Shown piece by piece: positions 10,441-17,731 of a stretch of 40,813 nt of DNA. The DNA comes from an uncultured Clostridia bacterium (GTDB lineage: Bacteria > Bacillota_A > Clostridia > Christensenellales > Borkfalkiaceae): positions 1-40,813 of the forward strand of contig CAKQXZ010000016.1 in NCBI GenBank assembly GCA_934292955.1. Reading direction: 5' to 3'. The first letter of the stretch is position 1. Each line of letters begins with the position of its first letter. Position numbers and translations under genes: made by a program. The notes beneath the pieces are model-generated. The model was not told the origin of the DNA. It did no database searches and was given only the letters and a program-made list of their open reading frames with translations.

Positions 10441-11811
10441 TTAAAAATTATTGACCTTATTATACATTCCCGTAAACATCGCGCCGTAAAGTTCGAGATT
10501 TGAAGTCAGCGCGGGATTTTTCTCTTTTGCGGGATCGAAGAAACGGAATTCTATGCCGTTATCGCCGTCCTTATTGATTTCGTCTATAACATAGCCGTAT
10601 TCTTCGGGCATATTCACAAGCACGAAAGTCGGCACGGGCAGATAATCGGACTGCTCGTTCTGCCTTTTTATAAGCAGACAACGCCTTACGAACGCGCGGA
10701 AGTTTTCAACAACGAACTCGTCGGCGGTCTGCGGCTGCGAATATTGCATATATTTAGGCAATTTTGCGACCTTTCTTGCATATTTTTTGGTTTTAGATTT
10801 GTCCTGATCGTCGGGAACGGGGTCGGAAGTAATAGCAGCGCTTTCCGTTTCGAGCGGGGCGGTGCGGGCGTTTTCGCCGTCGGCATTTTCGCTTGCATTC
10901 GTTGCCGCCGTATTTACGGGTGCGTTTTCGTCGTTTATGCCACCCGAACTCATTTCGTTTACGGTAATTGCGGCTTCTTCTATAACAGCGTTATCGTCGC
11001 TTGCGCCTTTTATAACCGTCTTTTTCTTCTTTTTTGCGATTTCGGTAGCGTTGAGTACGGCAATGTTCGCAACGTCGTTGAACACTACGTTTTGTTCGGT
11101 AAGAATTGTTTCGTTCGACAGAATATTAAGCCCGAACGGAATTTCCGACCAGCCTATGGTCGTGCCGTTGCCGCAAACGCTGATACACGCGCTTTTCGCC
11201 TTGATATCGAGAAATAAGAAACTCTGTTTTCTCGTTTTAGGGCGAAGAGCAAACACCGCGTTCAGTGCGCCCGACGCGGCGTATGTGCAGTTTTTAACGT
11301 AAAGTTTTACGCCCGACAACGATTTATAAATAGAATTAAGCAGGTCTTTATCGAGCATTACGAGTTCGTAAGTGGTGTTTGCTTTATTGCTTTGTAAAAG
11401 CAGTTTATTGAATTTATAATTGGGCGCGAACGTGTAAAGCTCGTTGATCTGGGTTTGCAAAGTTTCTTCGGTTTTAGAAGCCGATAAAGTAGGCACGGTT
11501 AAAATATCGGTCGAAACAAGGCGATCGGGTAAAAGCAGATAGACCGCGAAAGTCTTGTCGAAATGCCGATTTTCTATATATTCGGGCAGATAATCGGCAA
11601 AAATTTTAGCCCATTCGCCGCGGACTATAAGATTTTTGTCAACGGGAATGTAATCCACCTTGCAAGTAGACAAATCCGAGCCGATAATCCGCATAATCGT
11701 GATGCAGTTATCGGTTGTGCTTACGCCGACAATAAGATTCAACCTTTTGCCGCCGAATAAACTCAGCCCTTTTCCTATTAAAGAATTTAATTTATTGCCC
11801 GTTATTGCCAT
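10441..11811 (-). CDS. pilM: PilM-like actin-fold pilus assembly protein with acidic insertion
   Basis: 456 residues. The N-terminal half resembles the PilM/FtsA-like ATPase fold: a phosphate-1-like loop LIVGVSTTDNCITI (26-39) and a phosphate-2-like FLFLDIKAKSACISV (198-212). PilM normally sits under the membrane, binds the PilN tail and couples to PilB. About 100 residues (259-362) are a low-complexity acidic, Ala/Asn/Thr-rich insertion bounded by lysine clusters, unusual for the family. No PilN or PilO gene lies next to it. Start ATG 11811 has AAGGA upstream. First gene of the operon, behind the promoter at 12022-12050. The PilM call rests on fold motifs and context. Confidence 0.7.
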   Translation of the reverse strand: MAITGNKLNSLIGKGLSLFGGKRLNLIVGVSTTDNCITIMRIIGSDLSTCKVDYIPVDKNLIVRGEWAKIFADYLPEYIENRHFDKTFAVYLLLPDRLVSTDILTVPTLSASKTEETLQTQINELYTFAPNYKFNKLLLQSNKANTTYELVMLDKDLLNSIYKSLSGVKLYVKNCTYAASGALNAVFALRPKTRKQSFLFLDIKAKSACISVCGNGTTIGWSEIPFGLNILSNETILTEQNVVFNDVANIAVLNATEIAKKKKKTVIKGASDDNAVIEEAAITVNEMSSGGINDENAPVNTAATNASENADGENARTAPLETESAAITSDPVPDDQDKSKTKKYARKVAKLPKYMQYSQPQTADEFVVENFRAFVRRCLLIKRQNEQSDYLPVPTFVLVNMPEEYGYVIDEINKDGDNGIEFRFFDPAKEKNPALTSNLELYGAMFTGMYNKVNNF

Positions 11812-12021
11812 TTTTCCTTATACTTCTTTTCGGTTCGCTGTGAACCCCGCACTGTTTGTTTTTTATGTTTTGCCGAATTTGCACGATTGTTTTGTTCTGC
11901 CGCCGCATTTTTCGGCTTTGGTTTTTATGCAACCGTTATTTTTACGGCAGTAATAGTATTTTGTCGAATTTTTTCGGCTGTTTAGGGTGCAGATTACTCT
12001 ACCCCACTATTTTATAGTGTT

Positions 12022-12050
12022 AGTATACCTTATCCGGCAAAAAAAATCAA
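12022..12050 (-). promoter_or_regulatory. Sigma-A promoter of the pilus operon
   Basis: Minus-strand TTGATT (12045-12050), 17-bp spacer, TATACT (12022-12027). The predicted start near 12015 leaves a 5' leader of about 200 nt before pilM; I recognise no riboswitch in that leader. Confidence 0.7.
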
Positions 12051-12142
12051 GTATATATTACAAGTATATATTATATGTTATATGCGATATATAACCGGTC
12101 GGAATTTTCACGGTGCTGTGTTTCTTAGGGCGTAGTTTTTTT

Positions 12143-12233
12143 ATGCGGCACTTCGTGCCCGGATGTTTCGACTTCGCTTCGCTACGCTCAACATGACGAG
12201 TGGGGCGTTGGGGTGTTTTGTTCGTCATCCTGA
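12143..12233 (+). repeat. Modular intergenic repeat, family 1, copy A
   Basis: Begins ATGCGGCACTT, continues through GGATGTTTCGACTTCGCTTC and ends GTCATCCTGA. The same order of blocks is found in reverse complement at 36555-36672, and the last block starts the copy at 13842-13898. Such non-autonomous elements are common in gut Clostridia genomes. Confidence 0.75.
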
Positions 12234-12255
12234 AAATTTCCTTAGTTCAATATAA

Positions 12256-12286
12256 GAAAAAGCCGACATAAACATGCCGACTTTCT
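12256..12286 (-). terminator. Terminator of the AAA/DUF4143 ATPase gene
   Basis: In minus-strand RNA, AAAGUCGGCAU pairs with AUGUCGGCUUU through G-C and G-U pairs around a GUUU loop, followed by a U-rich tail. It lies just after the stop codon at 12292. Confidence 0.75.
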
Positions 12287-12291
12287 TTATA

Positions 12292-13515
12292 TCATTCGTT
12301 AAGCAACCAATCTATAACGTTTTTAACTTCCGTTCCGTCGTAGTTACCGAGAGTAAATCTATCCAACGTCAGAATAATTTTAGGATAATTATCTTTTATC
12401 GCCCTTAACGAAACCATTTCTCTTTCAAAAGTCGATTGCTCCGTAAGCGATGCCGAAACTTGAATATATTGGATTTTATCGCCTTTACGCGCGATAAAAT
12501 CCACTTCCTGCGCTCCGACTTTACCTACATTGACGGAAAAACCGCGCCTTATCAGTTCGAGATATACAACATTTTCAAGCGAAAAACCCAAATCATAGTT
12601 ACGTTTAGGCAATAAATATCTTCTCAGCCCGAGATCGACGATATAATATTTGCCGTTCTGCTTTAACAGTTGCTTGCCGCCGACGTCGTATCTTTCTACG
12701 GGATAGAAAATAAACGCGTCGGTTAATGCGTCGATATAATCGTCAACGGTATTATGCGACACCCTGCGCCCTGAAGACACGATATAATCGGCTATACCTT
12801 TTACCGATACGGGGCTGCCTATTACGCTTGCAAGATATTTTGCAATATTCCTTAAAAGCGCGATATCCGTTATTTTTCTCTTTTCGCCGCCCGATTCTTT
12901 TCTGCTTTGCCGCTCTTCTATATCTTTTACTATGACGGTATTGTAAATTCCTTCAAGATAGGTTCCGACTTTTTCATCCGTCCCCGAAATATTCGCGACA
13001 TACGGAAAAGAACCGTTTTTTAAGTATTCGGCAAACAATGTTTCTTTATCACGTCCGCCTTTTGCCTGAACATATTCGCTGAACGAAAACGGCAACATTT
13101 TTATTTCGACATAACGTCCCGAAAGCAGGGTTGCAAGTTCCCCCGAAAGCAAATACGAATTAGAACCGGTAATATAAACGTCCACGTCCCTTTTAACATA
13201 AAGACTGTCTACAACCTTTTCAAATCCGTCGACTTTCTGTATTTCGTCAAGAAAAATATAGGTCGTTTTACCCGACTGAAGTTTTTTTACCAGATAATCG
13301 TACAATATCTTATAATCGAGCAGCCACTCGTTTTCGAGTTCTTCAAAATTGACCGAAATTATCTGCTCCGCAGCAACACCGTTTTTTTGCAGATATTCTT
13401 TATATAAATCTAACAGCGTAGACTTTCCGCAACGTCGTATGCCGGTAACAACCTTTATGACCTGCTCGTCTTTCCAGGATATTAACTTTTCTAAATATTC
13501 TTTGCGTTCTACCAT
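12292..13515 (-). CDS. AAA-type ATPase with C-terminal DUF4143
   Basis: 407 residues. N-terminal P-loop ATPase with Walker A TGIRRCGKST (24-33), Walker B TYIFLDEIQKV and a sensor-1-like YITGSNSYLL. The C-terminal DUF4143 region ends in a PD-(D/E)XK-nuclease-like stretch: GAQEVDFIARKGDKIQYIQV. Such proteins are widespread in anaerobes in many paralogues; their cellular role is not established. Start MVERKEY at 13515 is chosen because the family begins near this residue and a GGGGT lies 4 nt upstream; the in-frame ATG at 13623 lies upstream of the promoter. It is a single-gene unit with its own perfect promoter and flanking operator-like repeats, suggesting regulated expression. Confidence 0.85.
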   Translation of the reverse strand: MVERKEYLEKLISWKDEQVIKVVTGIRRCGKSTLLDLYKEYLQKNGVAAEQIISVNFEELENEWLLDYKILYDYLVKKLQSGKTTYIFLDEIQKVDGFEKVVDSLYVKRDVDVYITGSNSYLLSGELATLLSGRYVEIKMLPFSFSEYVQAKGGRDKETLFAEYLKNGSFPYVANISGTDEKVGTYLEGIYNTVIVKDIEERQSRKESGGEKRKITDIALLRNIAKYLASVIGSPVSVKGIADYIVSSGRRVSHNTVDDYIDALTDAFIFYPVERYDVGGKQLLKQNGKYYIVDLGLRRYLLPKRNYDLGFSLENVVYLELIRRGFSVNVGKVGAQEVDFIARKGDKIQYIQVSASLTEQSTFEREMVSLRAIKDNYPKIILTLDRFTLGNYDGTEVKNVIDWLLNE

Positions 13516-13581
13516 ATGTACCCCGCTTATATCATAATTATAAATCGCCGTTTTTAGTATCCGACCGCTTTTTATATTCCC

Positions 13582-13610
13582 ATTATAGAAAGTTTTGTTT
13601 CTTTTGTCAA
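13582..13610 (-). promoter_or_regulatory. Perfect consensus sigma-A promoter of the AAA ATPase gene
   Basis: TTGACA (13605-13610), 17-bp spacer and TATAAT (13582-13587), identical to consensus. A promoter this strong normally implies repression, and inverted repeats overlap its upstream edge. Confidence 0.88.
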
Positions 13611-13613
13611 GAA

Positions 13614-13675
13614 AAATTCCCATTTCGGAAAATTTCTTGTGATTTTACTATGAATTTTCCAAAATGGGAAAATTT
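13614..13675. promoter_or_regulatory. Inverted operator-like repeats at the ATPase promoter
   Basis: AATTTTCCAAAATGGGAA (13653-13670) and its inverted counterpart with one mismatch (about 13616-13633) face each other just upstream of the -35 box. A third ATGGGAA box overlaps the -10 region on the minus strand (about 13577-13583). The arrangement suggests a dimeric repressor; the repressor is unknown. Confidence 0.55.
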
Positions 13676-13790
13676 AGAAAAATTTCTGTATTAAGAGAAA
13701 ATGCCGTCATTAGCAAAAAACGCAATTTTACATGTTAAAAAGCAAGTAAAACGATAACTTGTGATTATAAAACTGTAAATAAAAATACCC

Positions 13791-13830
13791 CATTACGAAA
13801 AAGTGCAGCATGTTACAGTTTTTCGTAATG
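13791..13830. repeat. Perfect 12-bp inverted repeat
   Basis: CATTACGAAAAA (13791-13802) and TTTTTCGTAATG (13819-13830) surround a 16-nt loop. It directly abuts the composite repeat that follows and could be a hairpin or the end of an element. Confidence 0.7.
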
Positions 13831-13841
13831 AATTGGCGGCG

Positions 13842-13898
13842 GTCATCCTGAGAGTTGCTTACTTGCTCGGCTTGCGAAGGATCCAGGCGTCAGCCGCA
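13842..13898 (+). repeat. Modular intergenic repeat, family 1, half element (copy B)
   Basis: Starts GTCATCCTGAG and ends with GAAGGATCC and AGCCGCA. It matches the second half of the copy at 36555-36672 (in reverse complement), including CTCGGCTT and GGCGT blocks. Confidence 0.7.
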
Positions 13899-13904
13899 GT
13901 GCTT

Positions 13905-13985
13905 GAACACACGCTAAGTTTTTTGTCCTCTTCCGTCTTTTGCTCGCAAGCTCGCAAAATCCACCTTCCCCAAAGGGGGAAGGCT
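13905..13985 (-). repeat. Modular intergenic repeat, family 2, copy A
   Basis: Read on the minus strand it runs CCTTCCCCCTTTGGGGAAGG, then GGAAGAGGACAAAAAACTTA. The blocks match the element at 15277-15472 in the opposite orientation. It is joined directly to a family 1 half element, forming a composite. Confidence 0.7.
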
Positions 13986-13991
13986 AAGAAT

Positions 13992-14024
13992 GAAAAAGAA
14001 AAAGCCGCCTGAATAGGCGGCTTA
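13992..14024 (-). terminator. Strong terminator of the major pilin gene
   Basis: Minus-strand RNA forms AAGCCGCC/GGCGGCUU around UAUUCA, followed by UUUUUCUUUUUC. It lies just after the pilin stop codon. Confidence 0.9.
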
Positions 14025-14041
14025 AAGTTTTTGTGTTTTAA

Positions 14042-14563
14042 TTACGCAGCTTTGTAGAAAAGAACTGCTACGTTATCGTTTACTTTGTAAAGAGTAGTGT
14101 TGGGAATAAGTTCAGCGTCCGAAAACTCAGTTATAGCAGATAAAGTAGTTGCAGTTGCACTTCCACCCGCCGGAGTGATTTCTATTTTTTCAACATTTTT
14201 ATTACTCTTCGTCGTAACATTTATAGTCGCGCCTTCTGCGTTTATAGCCGCAGTTACAGCCGTCAAATTGCCACCATTAGCAAGATAAGCACGAGTTGTT
14301 TTACTGAAATCAACCGGACTTCCCAGCTTTGTATCCGAATAAACGATAATCATGTCATAATCAGAAATTTCGGGGTGAGCAGTAATCTGATTTGCGAGAA
14401 CTTCTTCATAACCGGCTTTAGCACCGCTCTGATACTTCGTTTCGTTAGCGTTGGAAATTACGTTGCCGAAAGTAGGAATAAGGATTGCGGAAAGAATTGC
14501 TATTACCGCAATTACGATTACAAGTTCGACAAGGGTAAAACCTTTCTTTGTAGATTTTTTCAT
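14042..14563 (-). CDS. pilA: Type IV pilin, probable major subunit
   Basis: 173 residues from ATG 14563, chosen because AAAGGAG lies 5 nt upstream; the in-frame upstream ATG lacks a site. The class III signal is KKSTKKG with Gly8/Phe9 cleavage and Glu13 at +5 (GFTLVELVIVIAVIAILSAI), followed by a typical pilin helix and IPTFGNVISNANETK. The globular part is rich in Ala, Thr and Val and lacks cysteines. Its own consensus promoter, strong ribosome binding site and strong terminator point to high expression, which is why I call it the major pilin. It is encoded about 2.2 kb upstream of the pilus assembly operon, on the same strand, behind a small lipoprotein gene. Confidence 0.88.
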   Translation of the reverse strand: MKKSTKKGFTLVELVIVIAVIAILSAILIPTFGNVISNANETKYQSGAKAGYEEVLANQITAHPEISDYDMIIVYSDTKLGSPVDFSKTTRAYLANGGNLTAVTAAINAEGATINVTTKSNKNVEKIEITPAGGSATATTLSAITEFSDAELIPNTTLYKVNDNVAVLFYKAA

Positions 14564-14665
14564 TTTTTCTCCTTTAATCTTCTGCCGCGGTTTGTTTCTT
14601 TTATTCGGTGGCAAAAGTATTTTCCAAAAAACTTAATATAAGGCTTAACGCAACCTTATGCGGAA

Positions 14666-15007
14666 TTATGCTTTAGCGATTACGTTATAGCTGTATTCAA
14701 GGAAATATCCGCCGTAAGAAACGATAAGTTTGCCTTTGCCTACTTCGGTGGTATCGAAACCGGTAACAACAAGACTTTCGGTGCTGGCAACTCCGTTAGT
14801 GAACGTAGCGACCACTTTCTTTTCGTCGAGATCTTTAATAGAGAAAGAAAGCTGTTCGATTCCGTCGCCTACATAAAAAGTATTGGCGGGTTTTTCTTCA
14901 AAAGCGATACGTGCGCCGTTGTTCCACATCTGGAAACATCCCGAGAACATAGTAAGGCAAAGTATCGTCACAACAGTTAAAGATGTAACTAAAAGCGTCT
15001 TTTTCAT
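14666..15007 (-). CDS. Small lipoprotein with bacterial Ig-like (Big_3-type) domain
   Basis: 113 residues. A signal sequence ends MFSGC, with Cys about residue 24 as the probable lipidation site. The mature part has the pattern of one bacterial Ig-like fold: KPANTFYVGDGIEQLSF at the start, and SLVVTGFDTTEVGKGKLIVS and YGGYFLEYSYNV at the end. It is probably surface exposed. It is the first gene behind the promoter at 15111-15139, with the major pilin gene 100 bp downstream, so it may be a pilus-associated adhesion or anchoring factor; that role is inference. Confidence 0.75.
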   Translation of the reverse strand: MKKTLLVTSLTVVTILCLTMFSGCFQMWNNGARIAFEEKPANTFYVGDGIEQLSFSIKDLDEKKVVATFTNGVASTESLVVTGFDTTEVGKGKLIVSYGGYFLEYSYNVIAKA

Positions 15008-15110
15008 AAATACTCCTTATTTTCATCAATAAAAATTAAGCGCCGAAAATGCCGAAACCTTCTCTCTTAAAGCACAAAAATCGACCTTTCAACACTATTA
15101 GGTTATTTTA

Positions 15111-15139
15111 ATTTTAGATAATAATGACTGTGTTGTCAA
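15111..15139 (-). promoter_or_regulatory. Sigma-A promoter of the lipoprotein-pilin transcript
   Basis: TTGACA (15134-15139), 17-bp spacer, TAAAAT (15111-15116) on the minus strand. Predicted start near 15104, about 97 nt before the lipoprotein ATG. Confidence 0.85.
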
Positions 15140-15276
15140 GTATTTTTCTATATATTTTCCCTATAATTCGCTTTTTTTCGCTAATCCCAAGGGTTTTTGG
15201 GCTGTGAATTGCCCTTTTCATTATGTAGTAATACATGCATGGGCAAAATATTCAGGCATCTGTGGCGTAAAAAGAT

Positions 15277-15472
15277 AAGCCGTCCCCAATTCGGGGAAGG
15301 GGGACCGCTTGCGGTGGAAGAGGGCAAAAAACTTAGTGCGGGTGAAGCAGCTAATTGTCCTCTCTCGGCACTTGCGTGCCACTTCGCCTACGCGGCGGAC
15401 GCGCGCGCCCCTTTTGTCGCTAAAGCGACATCTCCCCCGTGAACGGGGGAATCTACCCCAAAAGGGGAAAGC
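15277..15472 (+). repeat. Modular intergenic repeat, family 2, copy B
   Basis: GC-rich, with many short palindromes: CCCCAATTCGGGG, GACCGCTTGCGGT, GGCACTTGCGTGCC, GTCGCTAAAGCGAC and CCCCCGTGAACGGGGG. Blocks such as GGAAGAGGGCAAAAAACTTA match the reversed copy at 13905-13985. Palindrome-rich structure suggests a transcribed or REP-like non-autonomous element. Confidence 0.8.
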
Positions 15473-15511
15473 AAAAGTTGTTTTACGCAACGAGAATAAA
15501 TAATCTACGCC

Positions 15512-15547
15512 GAAATGCGCGATAATCGACCTATAGCCCTACTTTTA
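15512..15547 (+). repeat. Dispersed 36-bp repeat, copy 2
   Basis: All 17 core bases match (15520-15536) and CCC-ACTTTT of the right arm is kept. It abuts the stop codon of the minus-strand dipeptidase gene. Confidence 0.9.
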
Positions 15548-16861
15548 CTCGCAAAGAGCCTTTACCGCGCGCTTGTAAATACGCAAAAGTTTTTCAAGAT
15601 TTTCAACTGAAATGAATTCGTTAGGCTGATGAACGGGCGCGTCTTCGCCGGGAAATTCGGGACCGAAAGCCACGCCGTTTTTGAGAGCGCGCGCATACGT
15701 TCCGCCGCCGATTGCGATAGGCTTATCGTTATTACCCGTTTCTTCGTTATAAGCAGCAAGAAGTTTTTTAACGAGTTCGCCATTTCGGTCGACGTAAAGC
15801 GGAGTCTGATGCTTATTTACCAATTCGTAAGGAGCGATCTGCGCAAACAATTTTTCCGCCTTTTCGGGGTTTAACGAAGCGGGATATCTGAAGTCCACTA
15901 TTATATTCATTTTGCCGTTTTCGGCCTTAATAATATCGGGCGACATGGTAAGCGGACCTGTTTCGTCTTTTAACTGTTTAAGATTGTAAAAGTCTTCGAA
16001 AAGCGACCTATAGACCGACTTTTCTACCATGTCGAGTTCCGCAAGACAGAGCAACAGCGGGGCGATTGCGTTCTTTCCGTTTTCGGGCATAGAGCCGTGT
16101 GCGGACTGACCGAAACTTTCAATTTTATCGCCGTCGAGTTTTAAGCCGAGTTTTTCGCATTCGGTTTTTACCTTAGCCGCAATATTTTTGTCGCTTACAA
16201 AAAGGTCGGAACGGGCAAAAGCGTAATCGCACACCATATTGGGCATTTCGCCGCCCGCAACCACAAGCGATTTATCGCATTCGAAAGAATAGTCTGCGTG
16301 AAGAATACCTTTTTCGGCATACTCGACGGGAAAATTTCCGTCGGGCGAAAATCCTGTATCGGGAAGTTTGCTTACCTTATTTATGTGATCGATACAGCCC
16401 CAGCCGCTTTCTTCGTTACAACCGAGAACGAACCTGATCGTCTTTTCGGGAACAAAGCCTTCTTCTTTGAGTTCTTTCATTACATAAAGTATTACAACGG
16501 CGGGTCCTTTATCGTCAAGCGTGCCGCGCGCGTAAATTTTGCCGTCTTCTTCGGTGGGGGTAAAAGGCGGATATTTCCAGTCGCTAAGTCTTCCCGCTTT
16601 CACCACGTCCAAATGGCAAAGAATTCCGAGTTCTTCGGCGGGTTCGCCGTTTTTACCGTTTTTGCCGCGCCATATAACTTCACCCGCATAGCCGTCGTAG
16701 TTGATAGTTTCAAAACCGAAATTTTCGGCGGTTTTAAGAAAGTATTCGAGTGCGTGATTGACTTCCGCGCCGAAAGGTTTACCCGCTTCGGGGGTGCCTT
16801 GCACGCTCGGTATAGCGCATAATTCTTTTAACGTTTGTTTCATTGCATCGATATTTTTCAT
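15545..16861 (-). CDS. pepV: Dipeptidase of the PepV/M20 family
   Basis: 438 residues. Dizinc M20 metallopeptidase, probably cytoplasmic, cleaving dipeptides. Metal and catalytic landmarks appear in order: His in ILCHLDVVKAG, Asp in YARGTLDDKGP, the Glu pair in GCNEESGWG, and a distal His in APVHQPNEF. The long lid domain between them is the PepV type. The start MKNIDAM at 16861 is supported by GGGAG 6 nt upstream; an in-frame upstream ATG has none. It is divergent from the radC-like gene. The coding sequence contains a good copy of the 36-bp dispersed repeat (15997-16024), encoding KSVYRSLF. Confidence 0.9.
   Translation of the reverse strand: MKNIDAMKQTLKELCAIPSVQGTPEAGKPFGAEVNHALEYFLKTAENFGFETINYDGYAGEVIWRGKNGKNGEPAEELGILCHLDVVKAGRLSDWKYPPFTPTEEDGKIYARGTLDDKGPAVVILYVMKELKEEGFVPEKTIRFVLGCNEESGWGCIDHINKVSKLPDTGFSPDGNFPVEYAEKGILHADYSFECDKSLVVAGGEMPNMVCDYAFARSDLFVSDKNIAAKVKTECEKLGLKLDGDKIESFGQSAHGSMPENGKNAIAPLLLCLAELDMVEKSVYRSLFEDFYNLKQLKDETGPLTMSPDIIKAENGKMNIIVDFRYPASLNPEKAEKLFAQIAPYELVNKHQTPLYVDRNGELVKKLLAAYNEETGNNDKPIAIGGGTYARALKNGVAFGPEFPGEDAPVHQPNEFISVENLEKLLRIYKRAVKALCE
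15997..16024 (+). repeat. Dispersed 36-bp repeat, copy 11, inside pepV coding sequence
   Basis: 15 of 17 core bases and 9 of 11 right-arm bases match consensus; CGACCTATAGACCGACTTTT (16004-16023) differs at one of 20. It is in frame within the gene and encodes VYRSLF. Confidence 0.75.
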
Positions 16862-16963
16862 ATTACGCTCCCGTATTGTCTGATTGCTTTTATCGGTAAT
16901 TTGCGGCACAATCGCCCGACTTTCGCAATTAAGACTATAATTTTTTGGTTTTTGCTTGATTTT

Positions 16964-16994
16964 ATTATACACTTTTTAAGAATTATGGTAAAAT
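16964..16994. promoter_or_regulatory. Overlapping divergent promoters of pepV and the radC-like gene
   Basis: Minus strand: TTTACC (16987-16992), 17-bp spacer, perfect TATAAT (16964-16969) for pepV. Plus strand: an extended -10, TGGTAAAAT (16986-16994), for the radC-like gene. The minus -35 and plus -10 share bases, so the two promoters should compete. Confidence 0.65.
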
Positions 16995-17029
16995 GATTAT
17001 CAATGATTTCGTAATTTTGGGGTGTTTTT

Positions 17030-17731
17030 ATGCATGAAGGTCATCGTAAACGTATGATCGACAAACTTTTATCCGATACCGATGTGCTGACCGACCACGA
17101 ATTACTCGAAATATTACTGTTTTATGCTATTCCGCGGAAAAACGTTAACGAAACCGCGCATAATATGCTCGACGCACTCGGCACGCTTTCTAACGTAATG
17201 AATTCGGACGCGCAAACGCTTACCGATATCGAAGGCGTAGGCGAAAGAACAGCCGCATTTATTGTAGCGATTAACAAAATTTACACGCGCGCCAAGGAAG
17301 ATATCGGTAAAAATCCCATTCTGATAAGCTACGATTCCTGCAGAAAATATTTAATAGATACCTTCCGCGGGCTTAACGAAGAAAAGTTTCTTGCGCTCTT
17401 TCTTAACAAACAAGGCGTGCTTGTTATGCGTAAAACTTTCAGTTCGCATTCGGAATATACGGTAAATATCGATCTCAGCGAACTTCAGAAAGGCATTGCC
17501 GCAAAGAAACCAAACAGCGTAATAATTGCGCATAATCATTTGTCCGGCAACCCGAAACCGTCTGTACTCGACGACGAAACAACCGAAAAACTTACGGCTA
17601 TTCTTAAACTCAACAACGTAATTTTATCCGATCATATTATCGTCGCAGGCGACAAAACTTACAGTTATCGCTCGGCAGGTAAACTCGATAAATATTACCG
17701 AAATATGGATCTTTATTTCGGCGACAGATAA
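17030..17731 (+). CDS. radC: RadC family protein (JAMM/MPN+ domain)
   Basis: 233 residues. The N terminus MHEGHRKRMIDKLL and the helix-hairpin-helix-like LTDIEGVGERTAAFIVAI (about 60-77) lead into a JAMM domain with HNHLSGNPKPSVLD (168-181), whose histidines, Ser and Asp are the metal-binding and catalytic positions. The family name comes from a DNA-repair claim later withdrawn; the biochemical role is unsettled, with deubiquitinase-like or DNA-associated activity proposed. GGGGTG lies 5 nt before ATG 17030. Divergent from pepV. Confidence 0.9.
   Translation: MHEGHRKRMIDKLLSDTDVLTDHELLEILLFYAIPRKNVNETAHNMLDALGTLSNVMNSDAQTLTDIEGVGERTAAFIVAINKIYTRAKEDIGKNPILISYDSCRKYLIDTFRGLNEEKFLALFLNKQGVLVMRKTFSSHSEYTVNIDLSELQKGIAAKKPNSVIIAHNHLSGNPKPSVLDDETTEKLTAILKLNNVILSDHIIVAGDKTYSYRSAGKLDKYYRNMDLYFGDR

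Larger units (their letters stand above)
11812..12291. other. Intergenic region upstream of the pilus operon
   Basis: It holds the long pilM leader (11812-12015), the promoter, a modular repeat (12143-12233) and the terminator of the neighbouring ATPase gene. The leader contains repeated GCCG/CGGC boxes that could pair, but no known riboswitch consensus is seen. Confidence 0.5.
13516..14041. other. Intergenic region between the ATPase gene and the major pilin gene
   Basis: No gene supported. Contents in order: ATPase promoter and operators, an AT-rich spacer, a perfect 12-bp inverted repeat (13791-13830), a family 1 half element (13842-13898), a reversed family 2 element (13905-13985) and the pilin terminator (13992-14024). 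Confidence 0.6.
15008..15544. other. Intergenic region upstream of the pilin transcript
   Basis: Holds the pilin promoter, a family 2 repeat (15277-15472) and a copy of the 36-bp repeat (15512-15547). Short open frames here lie inside the repeat and are not credible genes. Confidence 0.6.

Noticed and set aside
11812..12015. Cyclic-di-GMP riboswitch in the pilM leader
   Set aside because: Riboswitches of this type often precede pilus genes, but I could not find the conserved core motifs.
15197..15503. Short arginine-rich open frames at 15197-15503
   Set aside because: They lie within the palindromic family 2 repeat and resemble spurious repeat-derived peptides rather than genes.
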